Below are positions 15,580 through 24,101 of a stretch of 64,000 nt of DNA, in pieces. Source of the DNA: Dietzia natronolimnaea (GTDB lineage: Bacteria > Actinomycetota > Actinomycetes > Mycobacteriales > Mycobacteriaceae). The notes beneath the pieces are model-generated. The model had not been told where the DNA came from. It searched no databases and was given only the letters and a program-made list of their open reading frames with translations. The stretch's first letter is position 1. Each line of letters starts with the position of its first letter. A program made the translations under genes and the position numbers. The stretch covers positions 1 to 64,000 of the forward strand of contig NZ_NTGA01000022.1 in the NCBI RefSeq assembly GCF_002289575.1, written 5' to 3'.

Positions 15580-15867
15580 ATGGCCGAGCACGGATACACC
15601 CCGAACAAGGACGACCACCTCAAGCGGCTGCGCCGCATCGAGGGGCAGGCCCGCGGGCTGCAGAAGATGGTCGAGGAGGACAAGTACTGCATCGACATCC
15701 TCACGCAGGTCTCCGCCATGACCCGGGCCCTGCAGTCGCTCTCGCTCAACCTGCTCGAGGAACACCTGGGCCACTGCGTGGCCGGTGCGATCGAGCACGG
15801 CGGCCCGGAGGCACAGGCCAAGCTCGCCGAGGCCAACGCGGCCATCGCGCGCCTGGTCAAGTCGTAG
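15580..15867 (+). CDS. csoR: CsoR-type copper-sensing repressor
   Basis: The 95-residue all-helical protein is a DUF156/CsoR member. It has the copper ligands C37 (KYCIDI), H62 and C66 (EEHLGHC), and the family DNA-binding stretch [26 protein letters not shown]. It heads csoR-copZ-copA, 10 bases after a CsoR-type operator. Copper binding should relieve repression of the copper chaperone and export pump. The C-H-C set distinguishes it from CstR, which senses persulfides with two cysteines and lacks this His. Confidence 0.93.
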   Translation: MAEHGYTPNKDDHLKRLRRIEGQARGLQKMVEEDKYCIDILTQVSAMTRALQSLSLNLLEEHLGHCVAGAIEHGGPEAQAKLAEANAAIARLVKS

Positions 15868-15920
15868 TCCGCTCCACCGAGCCGCCCTCCACCCATCTGC
15901 CACCACCAGAGGAGAACCCC

Positions 15921-16136
15921 ATGTCCGACACCGCCACCTTCACCGTCTCCGGGATGACCTGCGGCCACTGCGTCGCGTCCGTGGAGGAGGAGGTCTCGGA
16001 GATCCCCGGCGTCCAGTCGGTCGAGGTCGACCTGGAGTCGGGCCGCCTCGTCGTCGTCGCCCCCCATCCCGTCGACCCCGCGCTCGTCCGCGCGGCCGTG
16101 GACGAGGCCGGGTACACACTCCACGACGCGGAATGA
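15921..16136 (+). CDS. copZ: CopZ-like copper chaperone
   Basis: The 71-residue protein is a single heavy-metal-associated domain: [19 protein letters not shown] holds the metal-binding C14 and C17 of the MTCxxC motif. It carries copper(I) in the cytoplasm to CopA or to CsoR. ATG at 15921 follows AGGAG nine bases upstream. It lies 53 bases after csoR, and the stop is 11 bases before copA. Confidence 0.93.
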   Translation: MSDTATFTVSGMTCGHCVASVEEEVSEIPGVQSVEVDLESGRLVVVAPHPVDPALVRAAVDEAGYTLHDAE

Positions 16137-16147
16137 GGGAGGACGCC

Positions 16148-18520
16148 ATGACAGGCACCGATATCGCCGGCGGACCGGCGACCACCGTCGTCGACCTCCA
16201 GATCGAGGGCATGACCTGCGCCTCGTGCGCCAACCGGATCGAGCGCAAGCTCAACAAGCTCGACGGGGTGACGGCCGAGGTCAACTACGCCACCGAGAAG
16301 GCGCGCGTGGAGTACGCCCCGGGCGTGGAGTCGCAACTCCTGCTCGACACCGTCCAGCAGGCCGGGTACTCGGCGCGGCTCCCGCAGCCCCGCACGCCCG
16401 CCGCCACCTCGACCCCTCCCGCCGCCGACGGGGCCGCCGCCGCGACGGGACATGCCGGCAACGCCACCGACGACTCCGCGGCCCCTGACCGGGTGGAGAG
16501 CCTGCGCCACCGCGTGATCGTCTCCGCGCTGCTGTCGATACCCGTGATCGCGATGGCCATGATCCCGGCGTTGCAGTTCACCAACTGGCAGTGGCTCTCG
16601 TTGACCCTCGCCGCTCCGGTCGTCGTGTGGGGCGGGTGGCCGTTCCACCGCGCGGCGGCGATCAACATCCGGCACGGCTCGTTCACCATGGACACCCTCG
16701 TGTCGATCGGCACGTCCGCCGCCCTGCTGTGGTCGCTGTACGCCCTGTTCTTCGGCCACGCCGGGATGCCGGGCATGACCCACGGGTTCGAGTTCTCGCT
16801 CTCGCCCAGCGACGGCGCGGGGGACATCTACCTCGAGGCCGCCGCCGGGGTCACCACCTTCGTGCTGCTGGGTCGCTACATCGAGGCCCGGTCCAAGCGC
16901 ACGGCCGGGGCGGCGCTCCGATCGCTGCTCGAGCTCGGCGCCAAGGACGTCGCGGTGCTGCGCGACGGCGTCGAGACGCGGATCCCCGTGGAGAACCTGC
17001 AGGTCGGTGACGAGTTCATCGTGCGCCCCGGCGAGAAGATCGCGACCGACGGCCGGATCGTCGACGGCGCCTCCGCCGTCGACACCGCCATGGTCACCGG
17101 TGAATCCGTGCCTGCCGAGGTCTCCACCGGCGACGCCGTGGTCGGCGGCACGGTCAACACCAGCGGGCGGCTGATCGTCCGGGCCACCCGCGTGGGATCG
17201 GACACCCAGCTCGCGCAGATGGCGCGGATGGTCGAGGACGCACAGTCCGGGAAGGCCGCCGCGCAACGCCTGGCTGACCGCATCTCCGGGGTCTTCGTCC
17301 CCGCCGTCCTGGTCTTGGCGGCCGCGACGTTCGCCTTCTGGCTGCTCACCGGATCCGGCACCTCCATGGCGTTCACGGCCGCGGTCGCGGTGCTCATCAT
17401 CGCCTGTCCCTGTGCGCTCGGTCTGGCCACGCCCATGGCCCTCATGGTGGGGACCGGCCGCGGTGCGCAGCTGGGCATCCTCATCAAGGGCCCCGAGGTC
17501 CTGGAGTCCACCCGCCGCGTCGACACGATCGTGCTCGACAAGACCGGCACCGTGACCACCGGAACGCCCGCGCTGGTCTCGGTGACCGCCGCGGACGGCG
17601 AGGACGAGACGCAGGTGCTGCGCCACGCCGGCGCGGTGGAGGACGCGTCCGAGCACCCGATCGCCCGGGCCATCGCCGCCGGCGCCCGAGAGCGGGTCGG
17701 TGACCTACCGGCCGTAGCGGGCTTCCGCAACACCGAGGGGCTGGGGGTGTCGGGACGGGTCGGAGCCGACCCCACTGACGACACCCGTGACGACGACGAG
17801 GTGGTCGTGGTGGGCCGTCCGGCTCTCCTCGCCGAGCAGGAGATGCCGCTGCCCGCCGAGCTCGAGCGGGCGGTCGACGAGGCCTCCGGCCGCGGCCACA
17901 CCGCGGTGGCGGTGGGCTGGGGTGGCCGTGCCCGCGGGGTGCTGGTGGTGGCCGACCAGATCAAGGACTCCTCCGCCGAGGCGGTCGGGAGGTTCCGCGG
18001 CCTGGGTCTCACCCCCATCCTGCTCACCGGCGACAACGCGAGGGTGGCCGCGTCGGTGGCGCAGCAGGTGGGCATCGACCCCGGCCCGGACACCGCGATC
18101 TCCGAGACGGTCATCGCTGAAGTGCTGCCAGCGGAGAAGGTGGACGTGATCCGCAGGCTGCAGGCGCAGGGCCGGGTCGTGGCCATGGTCGGCGACGGCG
18201 TCAACGACGCGGCCGCCCTCGCCACCGCCGATCTGGGGCTGGCGATCGGGACGGGCACCGACGCGGCGATCGAGGCCTCCGACCTCACCCTGGTCCGCGG
18301 AGACCTGCGCGCCGCGGCCGATGCGATCCGGCTGTCCCGCAGCACCCTGCGGACCATCAAGGGCAACCTGTTCTGGGCGTTCGCCTACAACGTGGCCGCG
18401 CTGCCCCTGGCGGCGGCCGGGCTGCTCAACCCGATGATCGCGGGCGCGGCGATGGCGTTCTCCTCGGTGTTCGTGGTGGCCAACAGCCTGCGGCTGCGCC
18501 GCTTCCGTGCGGCGGAGTAG
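16148..18520 (+). CDS. copA: Copper-exporting P-type ATPase
   Basis: The 790-residue pump has one N-terminal metal domain ([10 protein letters not shown]24 and C27), eight expected membrane segments, actuator TGESVPAE, the CPC ion site IIACPCALG, the phosphorylation motif [15 protein letters not shown] of the nucleotide domain and the GDGVND hinge. These identify a P1B copper ATPase that moves Cu(I) out of the cytoplasm with ATP. A His/Met-containing loop ([15 protein letters not shown]) after TM2 could receive copper outside. Start 16148 has GAGGGAGG before it; ATG at 16133 overlaps the copZ stop but lacks a ribosome site. It is the third gene of the csoR operon. Confidence 0.94.
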   Translation: MTGTDIAGGPATTVVDLQIEGMTCASCANRIERKLNKLDGVTAEVNYATEKARVEYAPGVESQLLLDTVQQAGYSARLPQPRTPAATSTPPAADGAAAATGHAGNATDDSAAPDRVESLRHRVIVSALLSIPVIAMAMIPALQFTNWQWLSLTLAAPVVVWGGWPFHRAAAINIRHGSFTMDTLVSIGTSAALLWSLYALFFGHAGMPGMTHGFEFSLSPSDGAGDIYLEAAAGVTTFVLLGRYIEARSKRTAGAALRSLLELGAKDVAVLRDGVETRIPVENLQVGDEFIVRPGEKIATDGRIVDGASAVDTAMVTGESVPAEVSTGDAVVGGTVNTSGRLIVRATRVGSDTQLAQMARMVEDAQSGKAAAQRLADRISGVFVPAVLVLAAATFAFWLLTGSGTSMAFTAAVAVLIIACPCALGLATPMALMVGTGRGAQLGILIKGPEVLESTRRVDTIVLDKTGTVTTGTPALVSVTAADGEDETQVLRHAGAVEDASEHPIARAIAAGARERVGDLPAVAGFRNTEGLGVSGRVGADPTDDTRDDDEVVVVGRPALLAEQEMPLPAELERAVDEASGRGHTAVAVGWGGRARGVLVVADQIKDSSAEAVGRFRGLGLTPILLTGDNARVAASVAQQVGIDPGPDTAISETVIAEVLPAEKVDVIRRLQAQGRVVAMVGDGVNDAAALATADLGLAIGTGTDAAIEASDLTLVRGDLRAAADAIRLSRSTLRTIKGNLFWAFAYNVAALPLAAAGLLNPMIAGAAMAFSSVFVVANSLRLRRFRAAE

Positions 18521-18568
18521 CGGGTTTCGCACGGTTGCATCCGCGGTGAGCGTGGGTACGGTGACGGC

Positions 18569-18610
18569 CACGACGCCGACACGCACGACGCCGACACGCA
18601 CGACGCCGAC
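18569..18610 (+). repeat. 15-base direct repeats before sodC
   Basis: The unit cacgacgccgacacg is repeated 2.8 times immediately upstream of the sodC ribosome site (GGAGG at 18613-18617). No promoter element is clear inside it. Confidence 0.85.
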
Positions 18611-18625
18611 TAGGAGGTCCACCGG

Positions 18626-19363
18626 ATGACCGCACAGAACCGACCTGGACAGACCGTTCCCGACCAGACAGTTCACGCCCAGACCGTGCCCACTCTCCGC
18701 CGAGCCCGCAGGGGCAGCGCCTTCGTCGCACTCACCGCAGCCGCGGTGCTGGCCGCCTCGTGCGGGACCGGGGAGGACTCTCCCGCCGCCGAGGGGACCA
18801 CCACCCCCCAGGACACCGCCACCACCGCTGACGCGGGAGCCGGGGGCGGGGAGCAGGGCGACCGGGCCTTCGCCACCGCGGAGCTCACCGACCCTGAGGG
18901 CGGACCCCTGGGCACGGTGGAGTTCGTCGAGGCCGAGGGCGGCACCCTGGTCACCGTCGAGGCCAGCGGACTCGAGCCCGGATTCCACGGACTGCACATC
19001 CACACGACCGGGCTGTGTGAGCCGGACAGCGCCAATCCCAACGACCCCGAGGAGAGGGGCGCGTTCCTCTCGGCCGGCGGGCATCTGGCCGGGCCGGGCG
19101 GCGGGGCCGGGCATCCCGAGCACGCGGGCGACCTGCCGCCGCTGTACGTCGCCGGCGACGGGACCGCCCGCCTCACCACCCTGACAGACCGGCTGGACCG
19201 GGAGCTCCTGCTGGACGACGACGGTTCGGCCGTGATGATCCACGAGGACCCGGACAACCTCGCCCACATCCCGGAGCGCTACGCACCGGACGGGCCGGAC
19301 GAGGACACGCTGATGGCCGGCGACGGAGGCAGCAGGATCGCCTGCGGGGTGGTCGTCGGCTGA
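18626..19363 (+). CDS. sodC: Exported Cu,Zn superoxide dismutase, lipoprotein-like
   Basis: The 245-residue protein has a long lead, a hydrophobic segment ending VLAASCG (a lipobox), an Asp/Thr/Gly-rich linker and then a SodC domain. The metal ligands are visible: GFHGLHIHTTGLC supplies two His, AGGHLAGP and HPEHAGDLPPLYV the bridging and zinc His and Asp, and VMIHEDPDN the last copper His. It converts superoxide to peroxide outside the membrane. ATG at 18626 follows GGAGG. Its position just after copA fits a copper and oxidative-stress neighbourhood, though 105 bases and direct repeats separate them. Confidence 0.87.
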   Translation: MTAQNRPGQTVPDQTVHAQTVPTLRRARRGSAFVALTAAAVLAASCGTGEDSPAAEGTTTPQDTATTADAGAGGGEQGDRAFATAELTDPEGGPLGTVEFVEAEGGTLVTVEASGLEPGFHGLHIHTTGLCEPDSANPNDPEERGAFLSAGGHLAGPGGGAGHPEHAGDLPPLYVAGDGTARLTTLTDRLDRELLLDDDGSAVMIHEDPDNLAHIPERYAPDGPDEDTLMAGDGGSRIACGVVVG

Positions 19364-19371
19364 CCCCCTCC

Positions 19372-19405
19372 GACACGTGACCGGACAACTGTCCGGTCAC
19401 GTGTC
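19372..19405. terminator. Perfect 16-base inverted repeat after sodC
   Basis: GACACGTGACCGGACA at 19372-19387 and its exact complement at 19390-19405 flank just two bases. It begins 9 bases after the sodC stop and could be a cruciform terminator. It also lies 93 bases before the next start and could be a dimer-binding operator. No T-run follows. Confidence 0.5.
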
Positions 19406-19497
19406 TGATAACCCCCCGATCAGGCGGCCTGCTCTGGTAGCGTCCGCCGCGAACAGGCGCGCGTCACCACGCGCCGCCTCAGGTCGGGAGGGGACAC

Positions 19498-20574
19498 ATG
19501 GCCATCCGGGTCGCACAGATCGCCACGGGGAACGCCGGGGCGATCGCCCTGCGCCACCTCATCGAGGACCCGCGCTTCGAGCTCGTCGGCGTCTGGGTGC
19601 ACTCCGCGGACAAGGCGGGCAGGGACGCGGGTGAGCTCGCCGGTCTCGGGGTGGACACGGGTGTCACCGCCACCACGAGTGCGGCCGACATCGTGGCCGC
19701 GGCGCCCGACTGCGTGGTCTACTGCGCGATGAGCGACACCCGGCCGGTGGAGGCCGCGCGCGACATCCGCGAGTACCTCGCCGCCGGGATCAACGTGGCG
19801 GGCACCGCGCCCACTCCGCTCATCAACCCCGCCGCGGGCGTCCCCGGCAGCGCGCGCGCCAAGCTCGAAGCCGCGGCCCTGGAGGGCGGTGCCACCCTCT
19901 TCGTCACCGGCGTGGACCCGGGGTTCACCAACGACCTCCTGCCGCTCGCGATCACCGGCACCTGCCGCGAGGTGCGCCAGGTCCGCTGCACCGAGTTCTC
20001 CGACTACGCCACCTACGATTCCACCGAGTCGATGGTCGACGTCATGGGTTTCGGCACCCCGCTCGACCAGACCCCGCTGCTGTTCCTGCCCGGGGTGTTG
20101 ACGGCGGGGTGGGGGGCGTCGATCCACCTGCTCGCCGCCGGGTTGGGCGTGGAGGTGGACGAGATCACCGAACACGTCGAGCGCGAACCCGCCCCGGAGA
20201 CCTACGAGGTCGCGGCCTGCACCATCGCCGAGGGCACCCAGGCGGGGTTCCGCTTCCAGATCACCGGCATGGTGGCGGGCGAGCCCGTCATCGTGGTCGA
20301 ACACGTCACCCGCACCCGGGGCGACCTGCGGCCGGACTGGCCGTACGCGGTCCAGGAGGGGCACTCGTACCGAGTCGAGGTGATCGGTGAACCGTCGTAC
20401 GTCCTCGACCTGGCCGCGCAGAGCGCGGACGGCGACCACAACTACTCGGCGATCCTCGCCGGGGTCGGCAGGGTGGTCAACGCCGTACCCGCCGTCGTGG
20501 CCGCGGCGCCGGGGTTGACCACGACGCTGGATCTGCCGCTCACCGGCGCGCCGGGCATCGTCGGTACGCGCTGA
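19498..20574 (+). CDS. NAD(P)-binding reductase, dihydrodipicolinate-reductase-like
   Basis: The 358-residue protein opens with a Rossmann fold, MAIRVAQIATGNAGAIALRHLIEDPRFELVGVWVHSADKAG, with the GxxG region replaced by ATGNAGA as in the dihydrodipicolinate-reductase-like family. The second domain includes FVTGVDPGFTNDLLPLAI, common in mycobacterial homologues of unknown substrate and in diaminopentanoate-dehydrogenase-like proteins. ATG at 19498 follows GGGAGGGGA. An SDR gene follows 51 bases later, so the pair may act on the same carbonyl or imine compound. It is not expected to be the lysine-pathway DapB, which is shorter. Confidence 0.7.
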   Translation: MAIRVAQIATGNAGAIALRHLIEDPRFELVGVWVHSADKAGRDAGELAGLGVDTGVTATTSAADIVAAAPDCVVYCAMSDTRPVEAARDIREYLAAGINVAGTAPTPLINPAAGVPGSARAKLEAAALEGGATLFVTGVDPGFTNDLLPLAITGTCREVRQVRCTEFSDYATYDSTESMVDVMGFGTPLDQTPLLFLPGVLTAGWGASIHLLAAGLGVEVDEITEHVEREPAPETYEVAACTIAEGTQAGFRFQITGMVAGEPVIVVEHVTRTRGDLRPDWPYAVQEGHSYRVEVIGEPSYVLDLAAQSADGDHNYSAILAGVGRVVNAVPAVVAAAPGLTTTLDLPLTGAPGIVGTR

Positions 20575-20625
20575 CGCGTCGACCGGCGTCGTCACCACAG
20601 CTGTTCACGAGTAGAGGGAGTCGTC

Positions 20626-21366
20626 ATGGGTCGGGTCGAGGGCAAGGTCGCCATCATCACGGGTGCCGCGCGGGGGATGGGCGAGGCCGACGCGCGCCGG
20701 CTCGTCGAGGAGGGCGCGAAGGTCGTGCTCACCGACGTGCTGGACGATCAGGGCGAGGCCGTGGCGGCCGAGCTGGGGGAGGGCGCGCGCTACCGCCATC
20801 TCGACGTGTCCGATGCGGAGCAGTGGAAGGCCGTCGTCGAGGAGACGGTCGCCGACTGGGGCGGGGTCGATGTGCTGGTCAACAACGCGGGGATCGCCAA
20901 CGGGGCCGAGCTGCACAGGTTCCGGCATGACAAGTGGCAGCAGATCCTGGACGTGAACCTCACGGGGACCTTCTACGGATGTCAAGCCGTCACCGAGACG
21001 ATGATCGCCGCCGGTGGTGGGTCGATCATCAACGTCTCGTCGATCGAGGGCATGCGCGGTACGCCGTGGGCTCACGGGTACGTGGCCGCCAAGTGGGCCG
21101 TCCGTGGGCTCACCAAATCGGTCGCGCTCGAGCTCGCCCCGCACGGCATCCGCTGCAACTCGCTGCACCCGGGCCTCGTGCGCACCCCGATCACCGAGGG
21201 GATCCCGGACGACATGATCCCGATCCCCCTCGGCCGGCTGGGCACCGTCGAGGACGTGGCCAACTTCGTGCTGTTCCTGGCCTCCGACGAGTCCTCCTAC
21301 GCCACCGCCACGGAGTTCGTGGTGGACGGCGGGACCATCAACGGGATCCCGCACAAGCAGCTGTAG
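20626..21366 (+). CDS. SDR-family dehydrogenase, 3-alpha/20-beta-hydroxysteroid type
   Basis: The 246-residue protein is a classical short-chain dehydrogenase: cofactor motif TGAARGMG, NNAG at VLVNNAGIANG, catalytic Ser in INVSSIEGM, and Tyr and Lys in YVAAKWAV. The sequence (TPWAHGYVAAKWAVRGLTKSVALELAPHGIRCNSLHPGLVRTPI) is like 3-alpha,20-beta-hydroxysteroid dehydrogenases of actinobacteria. Asp after the second strand (LTDVLDD) suggests NAD over NADP. It probably oxidises a secondary alcohol and is cotranscribed with the reductase upstream. Confidence 0.85.
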   Translation: MGRVEGKVAIITGAARGMGEADARRLVEEGAKVVLTDVLDDQGEAVAAELGEGARYRHLDVSDAEQWKAVVEETVADWGGVDVLVNNAGIANGAELHRFRHDKWQQILDVNLTGTFYGCQAVTETMIAAGGGSIINVSSIEGMRGTPWAHGYVAAKWAVRGLTKSVALELAPHGIRCNSLHPGLVRTPITEGIPDDMIPIPLGRLGTVEDVANFVLFLASDESSYATATEFVVDGGTINGIPHKQL

Positions 21367-21383
21367 GGCGTGACCGCGGCGGC

Positions 21384-21959
21384 CTACTTCTCCCGCGGCG
21401 CTCGGCCCATCAGGTAGAACTCCGGGTTCGGCCGCATGTCGGTGGCGTTGGCCACCCGGTTGCTCAGCCCGAACAGGCCGGTGATCGTCGCGATGTCCCA
21501 CGCGTCCTCGTCGTCCAGGCCGTGCGCGTGCAGCGCGGCGAAGTCGGCGTCGACGAGCTCGTCGGACCGCAGGTTGACCTTGGTGGCGAAGTCGCAGATG
21601 GCGCGTTCCCGTGGGGTCAGCTCGGCCTTGTGATGGCTCACGGCCAACTGGTCGGAGAGGTACGGGTCCTTCTTGACGATGCGGAGGATCGCACCGTGCG
21701 CCACCACGCAGAACTGGCAGTTGTTCTGCGCGGAGATGGTCACGATGATCATCTCCTTGTCCGCCTTGGACATGTTCGAGCCCTCGCGGTCCATCACCGC
21801 GTCGTGGTAGGCGAAGAAGGCCCGCCACTCCGCCGGGCGGCGCCCGAACATCAGGAACACCTCGGGGACGAACCCGGCCTTCTCCTGCTCCGTCAGAATG
21901 CGCTCCCGCAGGTCGTCGGGGAGATCGGCGAGCTCGGCGAGGGGGAAACGGTCGGACAT
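21384..21959 (-). CDS. AhpD-like peroxidase-related protein
   Basis: The 191-residue protein belongs to the carboxymuconolactone-decarboxylase/AhpD fold. It has the redox motif QNNCQFCVVAHGAIL, with the CxxC pair and following His of peroxidase-related members. The helices ERAICDFATKVNLRSDELVDADFAALHAHGLDDEDAWDIATITGLFGLSNRVAN are typical of the TIGR01926 type. Peroxide reduction through the cysteine pair is possible but often unproven in this group. It converges on the SDR gene, 17 bases away, and lies downstream of the PPOX gene on the same strand. Confidence 0.78.
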   Translation of the reverse strand: MSDRFPLAELADLPDDLRERILTEQEKAGFVPEVFLMFGRRPAEWRAFFAYHDAVMDREGSNMSKADKEMIIVTISAQNNCQFCVVAHGAILRIVKKDPYLSDQLAVSHHKAELTPRERAICDFATKVNLRSDELVDADFAALHAHGLDDEDAWDIATITGLFGLSNRVANATDMRPNPEFYLMGRAPREK

Positions 21960-22092
21960 GTGCGGCTCCGGGGGAGTGGGGCGCCCGGGTGGGGCGCCTG
22001 GCTGGGGGGCGGGGAACTGAGCAGTGGAGGGGCTCAGGGCTGGAGGGGCTGGAGGTCTGCCCAGAGGCTATGCCGCGTCGCCCGCCGCCGGA

Positions 22093-22545
22093 TCAGGATC
22101 GCGCCGCGGACCCCCACGTGTGTACCCGCTCGATCTCCAGCCAGGCGTCGACGCGGGCGCGATCGCGGACCGGGTACGGCTGGTCCGTGTAGTGCCGGGA
22201 CAGCGCGTCGATGCCGGCCAGGTCCGGGTCCTCGGCGATCTCGGTGATCCGGCCCTGGATGCTCACGTGCGAGTACCAGTCGTCCGCGTCCAGCACGGAC
22301 AGTGCCACCCGCGGGTCGCGCCGCAGGTGCTGGAGTCGGACCCGGCCGGCGTCCAGGTTGAGGTGGATGCGGCCGGCGACCAGCCGGTACCAGGTGGGCA
22401 CGGTCACCGGGGAGCCGTCCTTGCGCAGCGTGGCCATGACGCACGGATTCGGCCGGGCGAGCAGGCGGCGCAGGTCGTCGGTCAGCGGGGAGTCGGACGG
22501 GTGTGATTCGTGCTGGTGCGATTCGGACTGGTGTGAGTCAGACAC
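22093..22545 (-). CDS. PPOX-class F420-dependent enzyme
   Basis: The 150-residue split-barrel protein has PNPCVMATLRKDGSPVTVPTWYRLVAGRIHLNLDAGRVRLQHLRRDPRVALSVLD, the flavin/F420-binding pattern of PPOX-class F420-dependent enzymes. The N-terminus is a Ser/His-rich repeat (SHQSESHQHESHPSDS). The GTG at 22545 with AGAGGA upstream is chosen over a longer frame to 22674 without a ribosome site. Expected activity is F420-dependent reduction of a small ring compound. It is divergent from the persulfide dioxygenase gene with 134 bases between, and any link is unproven. Confidence 0.8.
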   Translation of the reverse strand: MSDSHQSESHQHESHPSDSPLTDDLRRLLARPNPCVMATLRKDGSPVTVPTWYRLVAGRIHLNLDAGRVRLQHLRRDPRVALSVLDADDWYSHVSIQGRITEIAEDPDLAGIDALSRHYTDQPYPVRDRARVDAWLEIERVHTWGSAARS

Positions 22546-22618
22546 GGCGCGGGGTCCTCTCGTCGGTGGCGGGTACTCCGGTCCAGTGTGCGCGTCGTCC
22601 GCGCCGAGGGGTGGCGCT

Positions 22619-22636
22619 ATACCCCCGAGGGTTTTA
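22619..22636 (+). promoter_or_regulatory. CstR/CsoR-like operator before the persulfide dioxygenase
   Basis: ATACCCCCGAGGGTTTTA has ATACCC and GGGTTT-like half-sites in the spacing of CstR/CsoR boxes. It lies 44 bases before the start of a CstB-like gene, where sulfide-responsive CstR is expected to bind in other bacteria. One arm is imperfect. Confidence 0.5.
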
Positions 22637-22679
22637 CGGTGGAGTGTGTACCTGTTCCCCACGGAAACGGACACACACC

Positions 22680-24101
22680 ATGCTCTTCGAGCGCATCTAT
22701 GACTACGACCTGGCGCACGCCAGCTACTTCATCGGCTGCCAGAGCAGCAGTGAGGCGATCGTCGTGGACCCCAGCCGCGACCTGAGGCCCTACTTCGAGA
22801 TGGCCGACCAGCACGGCATGACCATCGTCACGGTCACCGAGACCCACATCCACGCCGACTACCTGTCCGGCACCCGCGAGCTGGCCGCCGCCACCGGCGC
22901 CACCGTGTATCTCTCCGACGAGGGCGGCGAGGACTGGCGCTACGGCTTCGAGGGCGAGCGGCTCCGCCACGGCGACACCATCGAGCTCGGCAACGTCCGC
23001 CTCGAGGCCGTGCACACCCCCGGCCACACGCCCGAGCACCTGATGTTCCTCGTCACCGACGGCGCGTTCGCCGACGAACCCGGCTACGCACTCACCGGCG
23101 ACTTCGTGTTCTGCGGTGACCTGGGCCGACCGGACCTGCTCGACGAGACCGCCGGCGGCAGCGACTCCGGCGGTGACGACTCCGGAGCGGACACCCGCGT
23201 CGAGAGCGCCGGGCAGCTGTTCGCCAGCCTGCGCGAGCACTTCCTCACCCTGCCCGACCACGTCCAGGTGTTCCCGGCCCACGGCGCGGGTTCCGCCTGC
23301 GGCAAGTCACTGGGCGCGCTGCCGTCCAGCTCGGTGGGATACGAGCGGAAGTTCGCGTGGTGGCCGAAGTACGTGGAGAACGATGACGAGGAGGGCTTCA
23401 TCTCCGAACTCCTCGACGGCCAGCCGGACGCGCCGGCCTACTTCGGGCGGATGAAGCGGCAGAACCGGGACGGCCCCTCCGTCCTCGGCCATCCACTTCC
23501 GGAGCTGCCCGAGCTGCCAGCGGAGGAGGTGGCCTCCGGCATCGACTCCGGTGACCTCGTCGTCGTCGACCCCCGACCCGCCGACGACGTCCACGACGGC
23601 ACCGTCGACCGCGCCATCAACCTCCCGGCCGGTCAGGCCGGCACCTACGCCGGCTGGGCCATCGACCCGGAGTCCGACACCCGCGGCCTGGTCCTCCTCG
23701 CCGAGGACGCCGAGGCGGCCGACGAGCTGCGGCGCCACGTCATCCGAGTGGGTGTCGACTCCACGCGCGGGTACGTCACCTCCACCGACGGACTGCCCAC
23801 GTTCCGTCCGGAGACCGTGGACCCGAATGCCCTGGAGGCCCACGAGCACGCCATGGTGCTCGACGTCCGCGCCACCTCCGAGTACTCCGACGGCCACGTC
23901 CCCGGCGCCACCCAGCTGCACGGCGGCCAGGTGATGTGGGAGCGCGACGAGCTGCCCGACCCGGGCACGATCGTCACCTACTGCCAGTCCGGCACCCGCA
24001 GCTCGGTCGTGGCCAGCGCGCTGCGCAGCGTCGGGTACGACGTCACCGAACTCGAGGGCAGCTATTCCGCCTGGGAGGAGGCCGGACTGCCCACCGAGTG
24101 A
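22680..24101 (+). CDS. Persulfide dioxygenase-rhodanese fusion, CstB-like
   Basis: The 473-residue protein has an N-terminal metallo-beta-lactamase domain with iron ligands in THIHADYLSG (H56, H58), HTPGHTPEH (H116) and TGDFVF (D141). A linking rhodanese-like domain lacks an active cysteine, and a C-terminal rhodanese has its loop Cys in YCQSGTRSS near residue 435. This is the CstB layout: the enzyme oxidises glutathione- or mycothiol-type persulfides, and the rhodanese passes sulfur to sulfite. It serves sulfide detoxification. ATG at 22680 is used. The stop lies inside the 3-prime end of the opposite gene. Acidic Ser/Gly insert GGSDSGGDDSGAD is unusual. Confidence 0.88.
   Translation: MLFERIYDYDLAHASYFIGCQSSSEAIVVDPSRDLRPYFEMADQHGMTIVTVTETHIHADYLSGTRELAAATGATVYLSDEGGEDWRYGFEGERLRHGDTIELGNVRLEAVHTPGHTPEHLMFLVTDGAFADEPGYALTGDFVFCGDLGRPDLLDETAGGSDSGGDDSGADTRVESAGQLFASLREHFLTLPDHVQVFPAHGAGSACGKSLGALPSSSVGYERKFAWWPKYVENDDEEGFISELLDGQPDAPAYFGRMKRQNRDGPSVLGHPLPELPELPAEEVASGIDSGDLVVVDPRPADDVHDGTVDRAINLPAGQAGTYAGWAIDPESDTRGLVLLAEDAEAADELRRHVIRVGVDSTRGYVTSTDGLPTFRPETVDPNALEAHEHAMVLDVRATSEYSDGHVPGATQLHGGQVMWERDELPDPGTIVTYCQSGTRSSVVASALRSVGYDVTELEGSYSAWEEAGLPTE

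Noticed and set aside
19372-19405. Frames reading MTGQLSGHVS out of both strands of the palindrome
   Set aside because: The symmetrical peptide is only a result of the inverted repeat. No ribosome site supports translation.
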